Positions 48,743 through 57,399 are shown, counted from the first letter of the stretch. The stretch is 64,000 nt of DNA from Pseudomonas neuropathica (GCF_015461835.1 NZ_JACOPX010000005.1:62001-126000), one strand, 5' to 3'. Numbers and translations are program-made. Notes: a model not told the origin generated them from the letters alone.

Positions 48743-49246
48743 TTAGCGATCCTCCCGCCGCCGCCGCTCCACTAACGGCACCAGATAAACCGGCACCTTG
48801 GCCAATTGCAGGACCCGCGCCGCCGTGCGCCCCAACGGCGTTTCCGCGCCCACCCCATGGCTATGACTGCCTACGATCAGCAGATCGACGGAGAGTTTCT
48901 GCACCTGGTCGAGAATCACCTGCGACGGATCGCCCTGCAGCACGCGCACGGCGCGAATACGCTGCAGATCCTGTTCGCCTTCATCCCCCAGTTCTTCGCG
49001 AAAACTTTCCAGCACCCGCTGCTCGATATTGGCAATGACTGTTTTCAGACCCTGACTGTGAAATTCGTTCAATGCCTGCTCGTCGAGATAGCTCTGCAAC
49101 ACCGATTCGGCAAACAGCCCCATCGGCTCCACCGCGTGCACCACGTACAGATCGGCATTGAACGTTCGCGCCAACGCCAGGGCATGCTGCATCACTAACG
49201 GTGCGTACAGACCGAGGTCAGTGGCATACAGCATCGAACGAATCAT
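48743..49246 (-). CDS. Universal stress protein (UspA family)
   Basis: The 167-residue protein has the ATP-binding Usp motif LLIVGSHSHGVGAETPLGRTAARVLQLAKVPVYLVP. It starts at ATG 49246, behind GAGGAGG. It is probably a stress-response nucleotide-binding protein. It is downstream of the 5'-nucleotidase in the same direction (97 bp). Confidence 0.9.
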   Translation of the reverse strand: MIRSMLYATDLGLYAPLVMQHALALARTFNADLYVVHAVEPMGLFAESVLQSYLDEQALNEFHSQGLKTVIANIEQRVLESFREELGDEGEQDLQRIRAVRVLQGDPSQVILDQVQKLSVDLLIVGSHSHGVGAETPLGRTAARVLQLAKVPVYLVPLVERRRREDR

Positions 49247-49343
49247 ATGACCTCCTCGCGTGCCAACATGGCGGAGATTTGATTCAGCTTAGCAGTGCCT
49301 TGGCGACTACGACGTGCGACGCAACGTCTTGAAGCACAGGGCT

Positions 49344-50249
49344 TTAGATGGACGGCTCATTGCTGATGCCGTGAGGCACGTGACCGGTGGCGACCACTTC
49401 GCGGGCGAGCTCGCAGTGGCCGGCCTGATCGTCGAAAAACACGTCGGCGGCGAAGGCTTCAAGGAATGCCGATTTGGTCAGGCCGCCGAGGAACAGCGAT
49501 TCGTCGAGACGAATGTCCCACTCGCGCAAGGTGCGGATCACCCGCTCATGGGCCGGCGCCGAACGCGCGGTGACCAGCGCCGTGCGGATCGGGCAATCGT
49601 CATCGGGAAACTCGCGCTGCAACAGATTGAGCGCCGCCAAAAAGCCCTTGAACGGCCCACCGCGCAAAGGCTCACGAGCTGACTCACGCTCCTTGGCCTG
49701 AAACGCTTCGAGTCCGCCGGACTGATAGACACGTTCCGACTCGTCGGAAAAAATCACTGCGTCGCCGTCGAAGGCGATGCGCAATTCGTCGCTGGCCGCG
49801 CGACTGGCACCACCGGACAGAATCGTCGCCGCTGCGAATCCGGCATCCAGCGCCGCGCGCACATCTTCGGCATGGGTCGACAGAAACAGGTCGCAACCAA
49901 AGGCTTTCAGATACGGATACGGACTGCGCCCGCCAACAAACGCCGCGCGGGAAATCGCCAGACCGTAATGGTGAATCGAGTTGAATACGCGCAGGCCGGT
50001 GTCGGCACTGTTGCGCGAGACCAGAATCACCTCGACCCGCGCGCGGCCGAGGCGACTGTTGAGTTTCAGGAGTTTTTCCACCAGCGGAAAAGCATCGCCA
50101 GGCGCAAGGATTTCGTCTTCATGCTCAATCTGGTATTGCCGATAGGCTTCGACACCGCTCGACAGGTAGACCTTGTGGCTCTCGCTCAGGTCGAACAGGG
50201 CACGCGACGAAATCGCCAGCACCAGTTTGTCATCGATGTTCTTGGCCAT
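49344..50249 (-). CDS. Cytosolic 5'-nucleotidase-like protein (NT5C1 family)
   Basis: The 301-residue protein begins MAKNIDDKLVLAISSRALFDLSESHKVY; the DxS-type start of the HAD fold is ALFDLSESH. Further on it has VILVSRNSADTGLRVFNSIHHYGL and AVIFSDESERVYQS, and LVTARSAPAHERVIRTLREW and ADVFFDDQAGHCELA. This is the bacterial 5'-nucleotidase (COG/NT5C1) pattern, expected to dephosphorylate IMP/AMP or GMP. It could use other nucleoside monophosphates. Confidence 0.88.
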   Translation of the reverse strand: MAKNIDDKLVLAISSRALFDLSESHKVYLSSGVEAYRQYQIEHEDEILAPGDAFPLVEKLLKLNSRLGRARVEVILVSRNSADTGLRVFNSIHHYGLAISRAAFVGGRSPYPYLKAFGCDLFLSTHAEDVRAALDAGFAAATILSGGASRAASDELRIAFDGDAVIFSDESERVYQSGGLEAFQAKERESAREPLRGGPFKGFLAALNLLQREFPDDDCPIRTALVTARSAPAHERVIRTLREWDIRLDESLFLGGLTKSAFLEAFAADVFFDDQAGHCELAREVVATGHVPHGISNEPSI

Positions 50250-50280
50250 GCCTTCCCCCGTCCTTCACAAAAAAAACGAC

Positions 50281-51237
50281 CTAAACGTTGCGCCGGTCGA
50301 TAAAACGTAAATTACGATACAGCGCTTCGATGCGCGGCAGCTCACAGCCCGCCGCTTTGGCCGCTGCCAGTGGCCGAGCGTAAATCGCCTCCAGCTCCAG
50401 CGGCCGCTTGTGTAAAAAGTCGTGGTACATGCTCGGCCAGTAGTCGGGCATTTTCTCGGTCATCATGAACAGATAGTCGGCGTATCCGGGCGGTATCTCC
50501 TGGCCGCAGGCCTTGGCGCCCTGCACCACTTCGGCCATCAACGCCTGGATCAACGCGCGGCTGTCGGCATCGGCCATCAGCGGCGTGGTGCTGGCGCCGA
50601 GCAACACCGAGAGTCCGTTGTAGGGAATATTCCACACCAGTTTCTGCCAGCGCGCCTGTTGCAGATTGGGCATTGCCTGGGAATCGATTCCGGCAGCGCG
50701 AAACAACCCGCTGCCCTCCTCGACAATCGCCATGCGCGCGCCATCATCCACGGCCGGGCCGCTGTGATAGCCAACGTTGACCGCGCCGAGTGCCTGATGG
50801 GTCACCAGACCCGGACCTTCGCGGTGTACGCAAATCAGGCACAAGCCGCCCAGCAGATGCAGGGACTCGGGGAGCAGTTCACGCAAGCTGTCTTCGACGT
50901 CGAGACCGTTTTGCAGCACCAGCACTTTCGCATCCGGCTTGGCCGCTTGAATGATTGAAGGCGCGAGACCGGCGTTGCTGGTGGTTTTCGCCCCCACCAA
51001 AAGCCAGTCGCATTTGGGCATGTCTTCGGCCGACGAATAGGCCTGCGCCGGATGCAACGTCAGCGGGCCATGCACCGCGCTGTTGATTTGCAAACCGCGC
51101 TCAGCCACCGCCGAAAACTCACTGCGCAACAGAAAGTGCACATCGAAACCGGCACGTGCCAGCATTACGCCGTAGAAACCACCAATTGCGCCGGTACCAA
51201 TAATCCCCACCACCGGCTTGTTCACTGCCCCCATCAT
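50281..51237 (-). CDS. Putative 2-dehydropantoate 2-reductase (ApbA/PanE)
   Basis: The 318-residue NADP-binding protein starts MMGAVNKPVVGIIGTGAIGGFYGVMLARAG (Rossmann GxGxxG), with LLVGAKTTSNAG, LVLQNGL and KLVWNIPYNGLSVLLGAS, the PanE catalytic Lys region. As Pseudomonas usually has more than one such protein, the true substrate is uncertain. GAGGAG lies before ATG 51237, and the start overlaps the thioredoxin-like stop by ATGA. Confidence 0.85.
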   Translation of the reverse strand: MMGAVNKPVVGIIGTGAIGGFYGVMLARAGFDVHFLLRSEFSAVAERGLQINSAVHGPLTLHPAQAYSSAEDMPKCDWLLVGAKTTSNAGLAPSIIQAAKPDAKVLVLQNGLDVEDSLRELLPESLHLLGGLCLICVHREGPGLVTHQALGAVNVGYHSGPAVDDGARMAIVEEGSGLFRAAGIDSQAMPNLQQARWQKLVWNIPYNGLSVLLGASTTPLMADADSRALIQALMAEVVQGAKACGQEIPPGYADYLFMMTEKMPDYWPSMYHDFLHKRPLELEAIYARPLAAAKAAGCELPRIEALYRNLRFIDRRNV

Positions 51238-51620
51238 GGCAACTCCTCTGCAATTCGACCCAGTGCCTGCGCTAGCGCCGCGTTCAACGCATCGGCCGTC
51301 AGGCGCGTGTGCAATGCTCCAAAGAACTCGCCGTCGCGCACCACAAACAACGCCGGCAAATGAAAGACCTGATAGCGCTCGACCAACCCGCCGTTGTCGC
51401 CGGCATCGATCCAGCACAGACGATCAATCCCCAACGCCATAGCCGGCAACACTTCGCGGGCATATCGGCAACTGGCGCAGCCGACGCTGGTAAAAATCAC
51501 CAGCGAAACGCCGCTCATCGCCAATAGCCGTTGGTCGGCGTCGAAATCGGTCAGTTCGGATTCGACCACTATACTGGGGGAAACAATGTCAAATGGCTGA
51601 CACAGGGAGTCTGTGCTCAT
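51234..51620 (-). CDS. Thioredoxin-family protein
   Basis: The 128-residue protein has a CASC active site in VIFTSVGCASCRYAREVLPA and cis-Pro FHLPALFVV. It has no signal peptide, so it is probably cytosolic. Its N-terminal 40 residues are an extra extension of unknown use. The ATG at 51620 overlaps the divergent PilZ gene start on the same CATG. An alternative start at 51632 is possible. It forms an operon with the PanE-like gene. Confidence 0.82.
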   Translation of the reverse strand: MSTDSLCQPFDIVSPSIVVESELTDFDADQRLLAMSGVSLVIFTSVGCASCRYAREVLPAMALGIDRLCWIDAGDNGGLVERYQVFHLPALFVVRDGEFFGALHTRLTADALNAALAQALGRIAEELP

Positions 51621-52062
51621 GGGACGTTTCATTCCTCATCCGGACGAGGTGCCGGTTGAATTAACCTTGCTCAAGCCTGAGTGTATTTCCAGGCAACAGC
51701 TGCACACTATCAGCCTCGGCGGCATCGCTTGCAATTACCACCGTGCCTGGCGCCATGGCACGGCGCTGCAAGTGCGCATGCCGTCACTGCATGCCGACAT
51801 CTGTTACCCGGGCTATGTGGCGTGGTGTCTGCGGCGCAAAAAAGGCTATCTGGTGGGCATCGCGTTTACCGATGAGCAGACGCTGTTCAGTGCGCGAATG
51901 GGTGAGCAAGTGTGTCAGATCGAGCGCTACTGCCGCATGCACGACACCCACGATGACCTGCAAGAAATTCAGGCGGTGGCCCTGCAATGGGTCGAGCAAC
52001 ACGCCGACGAGTTCTCCCACGACAGCGTGCGCAAGGCTTTCGCCCAGCCAGTGCTGGACTGA
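51619..52062 (+). CDS. PilZ-domain protein (atypical c-di-GMP motif)
   Basis: The 147-residue protein starts MGRFIPHPDEVPVELTLLKPE. It has HTISLGGIACNY, matching the second half (xxSxGG) of the PilZ c-di-GMP motif, then GYVAWCLRRKKGYLVGIAF. The N-terminal RxxxR half is not seen, so binding of c-di-GMP is uncertain; some such PilZ proteins bind partners without nucleotide. AGGGAG at 51604-51609 sets the start at ATG 51619. Confidence 0.78.
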   Translation: MGRFIPHPDEVPVELTLLKPECISRQQLHTISLGGIACNYHRAWRHGTALQVRMPSLHADICYPGYVAWCLRRKKGYLVGIAFTDEQTLFSARMGEQVCQIERYCRMHDTHDDLQEIQAVALQWVEQHADEFSHDSVRKAFAQPVLD

Positions 52063-52205
52063 CGCTCTTCTCTAAACCGTTACATGCCCATTGTCGAGCA
52101 GGCGCTTTACGCGCTAAGGTTCCGCTCCCCGACGCGCTTAAATCTGCTGTGCTCCGCCGCGCGGGGATCGCTGGCGGCCGGCACCCGTGACCTGACGAGT
52201 AAACG

Positions 52206-53282
52206 ATGGCTGATTTACCGATCAACGACCTAAACGTCGCCTCTAACGAGACCCTGATCACTCCCGATCAGCTCAAGCGTGATATCCCTCTGAGCGATGC
52301 TGCCCTGCGCACCGTCACCAAGGGCCGCGAAGTCATTCGCAACATTCTTGATGGCACCGACCACCGTCTGTTCGTAGTGATCGGCCCGTGCTCGATCCAC
52401 GATATCAAGGCTGCCCACGAATACGCCGATCGCCTCAAGGTGCTGGCGGCGGAAGTTTCCGACACCTTGTATCTGGTCATGCGCGTGTATTTCGAGAAGC
52501 CACGGACCACCGTGGGCTGGAAAGGCCTGATCAACGATCCGTACCTGGACGACTCGTTCAAGATTCAGGACGGCCTGCACATCGGTCGTCAGTTGCTGCT
52601 GGATCTGGCCGAAAAAGGCCTGCCGACCGCCACCGAAGCCCTCGACCCGATCTCCCCGCAGTATCTGCAGGATCTGATCAGCTGGTCGGCCATCGGTGCA
52701 CGTACCACCGAATCGCAGACTCACCGGGAAATGGCTTCCGGTCTGTCCTCGGCCGTCGGCTTCAAGAACGGCACCGACGGCGGTCTGACTGTGGCGATCA
52801 ACGCCTTGCAGTCGGTGTCCAGCCCGCACCGCTTCCTCGGCATCAACCAGGAAGGTGGCGTGTCGATCGTCACCACCAAAGGCAATGCCTACGGTCACGT
52901 GGTGCTGCGCGGGGGTAATGGCAAGCCGAACTATGATTCGGTCAGCGTTGCCCTGTGCGAGCAGGCGCTGAACAAAGCGAAGATCAAGCCGAACATCATG
53001 GTCGACTGCAGCCACGCCAACTCCAACAAGGATCCGGCCCTGCAACCGCTGGTGATGGAAAACGTCGCCAACCAGATCCTCGAAGGCAACCAGTCGATCA
53101 TCGGCCTGATGGTCGAAAGTCACCTGAACTGGGGCTGCCAGGCGATTCCGAAAGACCTCGCCGACCTGCAATACGGCGTGTCGATCACCGATGCCTGCAT
53201 CGACTGGTCCGCCACCGAGAACACCCTGCGCAGCATGCACGCCAAGCTCAAGGATGTTCTGCCGAAACGCCAGCGCAGCTGA
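52206..53282 (+). CDS. Class I DAHP synthase (AroF/G/H type)
   Basis: The 358-residue enzyme carries FVVIGPCSIHDIKAAHEYADRLK, MRVYFEKPRTTVGWKGLINDP, and the C-terminal NIMVDCSHANSNKDPALQP and GLMVESHLNWGCQ blocks of the E. coli-type enzyme. It is the second DAHP synthase in the window. Whether it is sensitive to tyrosine, phenylalanine or tryptophan cannot be read with confidence, so no letter is assigned. It ends in a strong terminator. Confidence 0.94.
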   Translation: MADLPINDLNVASNETLITPDQLKRDIPLSDAALRTVTKGREVIRNILDGTDHRLFVVIGPCSIHDIKAAHEYADRLKVLAAEVSDTLYLVMRVYFEKPRTTVGWKGLINDPYLDDSFKIQDGLHIGRQLLLDLAEKGLPTATEALDPISPQYLQDLISWSAIGARTTESQTHREMASGLSSAVGFKNGTDGGLTVAINALQSVSSPHRFLGINQEGGVSIVTTKGNAYGHVVLRGGNGKPNYDSVSVALCEQALNKAKIKPNIMVDCSHANSNKDPALQPLVMENVANQILEGNQSIIGLMVESHLNWGCQAIPKDLADLQYGVSITDACIDWSATENTLRSMHAKLKDVLPKRQRS

Positions 53283-53300
53283 TCAGCGTTTTACAGGCAT

Positions 53301-53331
53301 AAAAAAACGCCGGGCAATGCCCGGCGTTTTT
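53301..53331. terminator. Bidirectional terminator after the class I DAHP synthase
   Basis: An A-run, an ACGCCGGGC/GCCCGGCGT stem with a 4 nt loop and a T-run lie between convergent aro and GNAT genes. Confidence 0.9.
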
Positions 53332-53342
53332 GTGTGTGCGAT

Positions 53343-53624
53343 TCAGATCTTGGCGGCGCGGCGCTGATGACGCTCCATGTAGCGCTCGACGTAGGAGCAA
53401 GACGGGATCACCGTGTAGCCCATTTCTTCGGCGTACTGCAGCGCGCTTTCGGTCAGCGCTGCGGCAATGCCACGGCCACGCAGGGCATTGGGCACGAAGG
53501 TGCGATAGATATCCAGGGTCTGTTTCCCCAGATCCATATAGGTCAGGTAGGCACGATGACCGTCCACATTGGTCTCGAACTGATGACCAGCCTGGTCATG
53601 GTGGATGGACAACGCCTCGCTCAT
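53343..53624 (-). CDS. GNAT-family (YjdJ/Gcn5-like) N-acetyltransferase
   Basis: The 93-residue single-domain protein shows acetyl-CoA loop FVPNALRGRGIAAALTESALQYAEEMGYTVIPSCSYVERYMERH, the short YjdJ-type GNAT. The start ATG 53624 follows GAGGAG by 5 bp. The substrate is unknown. Confidence 0.88.
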   Translation of the reverse strand: MSEALSIHHDQAGHQFETNVDGHRAYLTYMDLGKQTLDIYRTFVPNALRGRGIAAALTESALQYAEEMGYTVIPSCSYVERYMERHQRRAAKI

Positions 53625-54262
53625 CACTACTCCTCGCGGGTCTTGAATTCTGACCCCTACCTTACCGATGTTTTTCCGGCGAAGGAACATCTACGCCACC
53701 CCGTGCCTGATGGACACCGAGAAGAGCCACACCGATCTCGCGCAACCTGGCACCTGATAAATAGTAGGCACCATTGGCAAAAATGCTCAAGGTACGCTCG
53801 TCATCAAGCGGGTTGACGGGGGTTGCTCCGATGGACGCAGGGTGGGCCTGGAAGAAGATCTTGCCAAACCGGTCACCTGAACATTGCCGGATGTTGAGAC
53901 TTAAGACGTGCAGCCTTTTTTAAAGTCACCTCAACATGGACAAAGATAAGCGAAGCAGCACGCAAATTCGGAACAAAAGTGTCGACGTATTCATCTAGAA
54001 AGACTTTAGCCAAGACTGCAAAAACAGCACGTGGCAACGGGAACTTTTTCTCATTAACTCGCTCAGCTCGGGGCTTGCAGCTGTATATTTTTTAAACAGC
54101 GCAGTTAAAAGTTGCTCGAAAAAGAATCAACGCCTACAATTTTTTTTGCTTCTTGCCTTACGTCAGTTTACTTACTACAAGTAATGGGTAGTATGTACGC
54201 CGGCTATTTCCTCAATCGTGAGGAGACAGCCACTTAATTGAAAGTCCTTGAAGGGGAACACG
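53625..54262. promoter_or_regulatory. Long region before oprI: possible gene remnant, then AT-rich oprI promoter
   Basis: Bases 53662-53924 on the minus strand read as an 85-codon frame with protein character (...FFQAHPASIGATPVNP...SIFANGAYYLSGARL...), closed by a stop just before GNAT. It has no clear start and may be a degraded gene. From about 53890 on the DNA is AT-rich. A weak promoter for oprI (TTTACT, 16 bp, TAGTAT at 54189-54194) would give a leader near 60 nt. A T8 tract (near 54140) may act as an UP element. Confidence 0.4.
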
Positions 54263-54514
54263 ATGAACAACGTTCTGAAATTCTCTGCTCTGGCTCTGGC
54301 CGCAGTTCTGGCTACCGGTTGCAGCAGCGCATCGAAAGAAACCGAAGCACGTCTGACCGCTACTGAAGACGCAGCTGCTCGCTCCCAGGCTCGTGCAGAC
54401 GAAGCTTACCGTAAAGCTGATGAAGCTCTGGCTGCTGCTCAAAAAGCACAACAGACTGCTGACGAAGCTAACGAGCGTGCTCTGCGCATGCTGGACAAAG
54501 CTAGCCGCAAGTAA
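54263..54514 (+). CDS. oprI: Major outer-membrane lipoprotein OprI
   Basis: The 83-residue Lpp-like protein has signal peptide [20 protein letters not shown] with lipobox ATGC and acylated Cys20. A long alanine-rich heptad coiled coil follows (residues 26-80), ending in Lys for attachment to peptidoglycan. It is very abundant, and its codons and AAGGGG ribosome site fit this. A strong terminator follows. Confidence 0.96.
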   Translation: MNNVLKFSALALAAVLATGCSSASKETEARLTATEDAAARSQARADEAYRKADEALAAAQKAQQTADEANERALRMLDKASRK

Positions 54515-54537
54515 TAATCCTTCGGGGTTGTTATCGA

Positions 54538-54566
54538 GCCGACCCGATTTTTCGGGTCGGCTTTTT
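54538..54566 (+). terminator. Strong terminator after oprI
   Basis: A GCCGACCCGA/TCGGGTCGGC stem is followed by a T-run, as expected for a highly expressed gene. Confidence 0.93.
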
Positions 54567-54592
54567 TGTGCCCGATGCTTTTGCCCGGGCAA

Positions 54593-54626
54593 TAAAAAAC
54601 CCGCCGGCGCTGCACGCATCGGCGGG
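54593..54626 (-). terminator. Terminator of the L,D-transpeptidase gene
   Basis: The arms CCCGCCG (54600-54606) and CGGCGGG (54620-54626) are followed on the minus strand by a T-run. Confidence 0.75.
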
Positions 54627-54640
54627 CCTTTAACCTCGAC

Positions 54641-55612
54641 TTACTGTTGCAAGTCGATCGGTGTACTCGAAACCATCGGGGCCGAGGTAGTCGGCGTGCC
54701 GATTTCCGTTGGCAGGCCATCTTCGGCCGCGACCACATCACGCACCACATCCCAGTTCACGCGCAGGTTGCTGGTGACGTCTTCACGCTTGAGCATCGCG
54801 TTGATCACCGCAGTGTGCTTGTCGACCACAGACGGGTTGCCCTTGTCGTCGATCGGCGTGTGCGCTTCCAGATAAACCTTGCCGCCACTGCTGCCGAACT
54901 TGTAGGCATCGTTGAGGATACGCACCGACGTGCCTACCGGCACCATGCTGGCCATTTCCAGCACGTTATTGTTGAACATGCGGAAGCAGCCGTGACTGGT
55001 GCGCATGCCGATACCGAATTTCTTGTTCGAACCGTGGATCAGGTAACCCGGCGTACCCAGGGTGAACTTGAACGGGCCCAACGGGTTGTCTGGGCCGGCC
55101 GGCACTACGTTTGGCAGCGGATCACCGTCTGCGGCGTGTTCAGCCTTGATCGACGCTGGAGGCGTCCAGGTCGGGTTTGGCGTTTTGGCGATGATCGAGG
55201 TGTGTGCGATTGGCGAACCCCAACCCTCACGACCGATACCCAGCGGGAACGTGTACACCACGTTGCGGCCTTTCGGGAAGTAGTAGAGGCGGTATTCGGC
55301 AAGGTTGATAACGATGCCTTCGCGCGGGCCCGGCGGCAGAATGAAACGGGTCGGCAGGACGATTTCGGTGCCGGCACCCGGCAACCAGGCATCGACGCCC
55401 GGGTTGGCCGCGACCATCTCCGAGTAACCCAGATCGTACTTCGTGCCCAGATCGGCGAAGGTGTCTTCGTACTTGGCTTTGATCACCTGCACCTGACCGA
55501 TGATGTCTTCACCGGGTGGTGGCAGGGGAAACTCCAATGCAGCAACGGGACCGGCCACACACAGGGCGGCAAGTGACAGGCAGCGGGTGACGGCAGGAAA
55601 GCGCGGCAACAT
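54641..55612 (-). CDS. L,D-transpeptidase of the ErfK/YbiS family (YkuD domain)
   Basis: The 323-residue periplasmic enzyme has a signal peptide (MLPRFPAVTRCLSLAALCVAG...AALEF) and an N-terminal LysM-like part. The YkuD catalytic block reads TPGYLIHGSNKKFGIGMRTSHGCFRMFNNN with the active-site Cys in SHGC. Such enzymes attach lipoproteins to peptidoglycan or make 3-3 crosslinks. Its position next to oprI suggests that it ties OprI to the wall, in the manner of E. coli ErfK/YbiS with Lpp. ATG 55612 has AAGGA 8 bp upstream; ATG 55630 is an alternative. Confidence 0.9.
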   Translation of the reverse strand: MLPRFPAVTRCLSLAALCVAGPVAALEFPLPPPGEDIIGQVQVIKAKYEDTFADLGTKYDLGYSEMVAANPGVDAWLPGAGTEIVLPTRFILPPGPREGIVINLAEYRLYYFPKGRNVVYTFPLGIGREGWGSPIAHTSIIAKTPNPTWTPPASIKAEHAADGDPLPNVVPAGPDNPLGPFKFTLGTPGYLIHGSNKKFGIGMRTSHGCFRMFNNNVLEMASMVPVGTSVRILNDAYKFGSSGGKVYLEAHTPIDDKGNPSVVDKHTAVINAMLKREDVTSNLRVNWDVVRDVVAAEDGLPTEIGTPTTSAPMVSSTPIDLQQ

Positions 55613-55714
55613 CCGGAAAATCCTTCGCATGATCAACAAGGGTATAAGAGCGCGATTGTACACCGCACCTTGGGGATTCGGGGAGACAGCCCGATAGGCT
55701 GGCGAAACTCTTCA

Positions 55715-55747
55715 TGTAGGAGCCGCCGCAGGCTGCGATCTTTTGAT
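55715..55747. repeat. Single REP-like element of a second family
   Basis: The element contains GTAGGAGCCGCCGCAGG, then CTGCGATCTTTTGATC. This is a second, different REP family common in fluorescent pseudomonads, distinct from the GCGAGCAGG family. It lies between the DUF gene and the transpeptidase gene, both on the minus strand. Confidence 0.7.
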
Positions 55748-55748
55748 C

Positions 55749-56042
55749 TTAAAGCTCGAACCGCAGCTCCGGCCAGATCGGCGAGGTGCCGCGCTTCTGC
55801 GATTCCAGAATCGCCCGGCACAGCGAGCACAGGCGTTGATCCTGAAACACCCGGCGATCGACGCTCGACCAGCGCGGTTGCGCCGGCAGCAAGCTGCCGC
55901 ACAGGGTGCGATCAGCCGAGCCACCGAGTTCGAGTTGACGGGTCACCAGATGCACCCGCACTTCCTGGCAGGCGAACAGATCCAGCTGTTCGTCAGGCTC
56001 GATCAGTTGGTAGGCAAACAGGGACCAGGCAGAACGCGACAT
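55749..56042 (-). CDS. Conserved small protein of unknown function
   Basis: The 97-residue protein from ATG 56042 has two clustered cysteine sites, RTLCGSLL and RLCSLCRAILESQKR, which could bind metal. It begins MSRSAWSLFAYQLIEPDEQL. There is no signal or membrane segment. It lies 3' of tesA in the same direction with 57 bp between, so an operon is possible. No family is recognised. Confidence 0.65.
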   Translation of the reverse strand: MSRSAWSLFAYQLIEPDEQLDLFACQEVRVHLVTRQLELGGSADRTLCGSLLPAQPRWSSVDRRVFQDQRLCSLCRAILESQKRGTSPIWPELRFEL

Positions 56043-56099
56043 CGGGGGCTCCAGATAAGGGGGCGCCACATTAGCCGAAAGCCTGTCCTTAGAAAAGCC

Positions 56100-56705
56100 T
56101 CATAACAGCGGTTTTAGCGTCGGCCAGACATTTTCCAGCAACTTGCCCTGAGCCCCGGCTGCCGGGTGCAGACCATCGGCCTGCATCAGGTCCGGATGAC
56201 CGCCGACGCCGTCGAGGAAAAACGGCACCAGGGGGATCTTTTTATCGTCGGCGAGTTTGCCGTAGACCTCGGCGAAGGCATCGGTGTAACGCTTGCCGTA
56301 ATTGGGCGGCAGTTGCATGCCGAGCAGCAGCACCTTGGCCCCGCTCTGACGCGAGCTGTCGATCATCGAGGCAAGATTTTGTTGCAATTGAGTTGGCGGC
56401 ATTCCACGCAAGCCATCATTGCCGCCGAGTTCGAGGATCACCAGCTCAGGCTTATGCTCTGCAAGCAGCGCCGGCAGCCGTGCCTGGCCTCCAGCGCTGG
56501 TGTCGCCGCTGATGGAGGCATTGACCACTTTGTCGTCGAAACCCTCCTGTTTGAGCCGTTGTTCGAGCAACGACACCCATCCCAAGCGGGTATCCAGTCC
56601 GAAACCGGCGCTGATACTATCGCCAACGATCAGGACAGTACCCGCCGCTGCGTTCTGGGCCATGCACATCAAGGCCAGGCCAGCACTCAAAAACCACACA
56701 CGCAT
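56100..56705 (-). CDS. tesA: Arylesterase/lysophospholipase TesA (SGNH hydrolase)
   Basis: The 201-residue periplasmic esterase has a signal peptide (MRVWFLSAGLALMCMAQNAAAG) and the SGNH blocks IVGDSISAGFG (Ser), ISGDTSAGG, LELGGNDGL and DGLHPAAG (Asp-His). Its length and motifs match TesA-type thioesterase I. The start codon is 10 bp from that of the divergent ABC ATPase, so the promoters must overlap coding DNA. Confidence 0.93.
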   Translation of the reverse strand: MRVWFLSAGLALMCMAQNAAAGTVLIVGDSISAGFGLDTRLGWVSLLEQRLKQEGFDDKVVNASISGDTSAGGQARLPALLAEHKPELVILELGGNDGLRGMPPTQLQQNLASMIDSSRQSGAKVLLLGMQLPPNYGKRYTDAFAEVYGKLADDKKIPLVPFFLDGVGGHPDLMQADGLHPAAGAQGKLLENVWPTLKPLL

Positions 56706-56715
56706 CGGATTCTCC

Positions 56716-57399
56716 ATGGGCGCAAGCATTCTCACCGCGAAGAACCTCAGCAAAGTGGTTCCCAGCGCGGAAGGTGAACTGACTATCCTGCACGAACTCA
56801 GCCTGGAACTGAACAAGGGCGACAGCCTCGCCATCGTCGGCGCGTCCGGTTCGGGCAAATCCACCCTCCTCGGCCTGCTCGCCGGCCTCGACTTGCCGAG
56901 CAGCGGCGAAGTCATCCTCGCCGGCCAGGGCCTGAGCAATCTCGACGAAGACCAGCGTGCACGCATTCGTGCCGAGCATGTCGGCTTCGTCTTCCAGTCC
57001 TTTCAGTTGCTCGACAGCCTCAACGCACTGGAAAACGTCATGCTGCCGCTGGAACTCGACGGCCGCAAAGATGCGCGTGAACGGGCCACCGAATTGCTCC
57101 AGCGCGTCGGTCTCGGCCAGCGCCTGACGCACTCGCCGCGCCAGCTCTCCGGCGGCGAGCAGCAACGTGTGGCCATTGCCCGCGCCTTCGCAGCCGAACC
57201 TGACGTGCTGTTCGCCGATGAACCGACCGGCAACCTCGACAGCCACACTGGCGAGCGCATCAGCGATTTGCTCTTCGAATTGAACAAGGAACGCGGCACC
57301 ACCCTGGTGCTGGTGACACACGACGAACGCCTGGCCCATCGCTGCCGGCGCCTGATCCGTCTTGAAGCCGGGCTGTTGGTCGCCCCTCTGGAGCCTTGA
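56716..57399 (+). CDS. ABC transporter ATP-binding protein (YbbA-like)
   Basis: The 227-residue ATPase has Walker A GASGSGKSTLL, Q-loop FVFQSFQLLDSLNALENVML, signature LSGGEQQRVAIARAFAAEPDVLFADEPTGNLD and H-loop VLVTHDER. This is the LolD/MacB-type subfamily that works with FtsX-like permeases. It is one base overlapped with the permease gene. With TesA divergent it reproduces the tesA-ybbA-ybbP arrangement of E. coli. Confidence 0.93.
   Translation: MGASILTAKNLSKVVPSAEGELTILHELSLELNKGDSLAIVGASGSGKSTLLGLLAGLDLPSSGEVILAGQGLSNLDEDQRARIRAEHVGFVFQSFQLLDSLNALENVMLPLELDGRKDARERATELLQRVGLGQRLTHSPRQLSGGEQQRVAIARAFAAEPDVLFADEPTGNLDSHTGERISDLLFELNKERGTTLVLVTHDERLAHRCRRLIRLEAGLLVAPLEP

Noticed and set aside
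54082..54100. CTG...CAG resembling a LexA site before oprI
   Set aside because: Spacing is 13 instead of 10 bases, so it does not fit the consensus.
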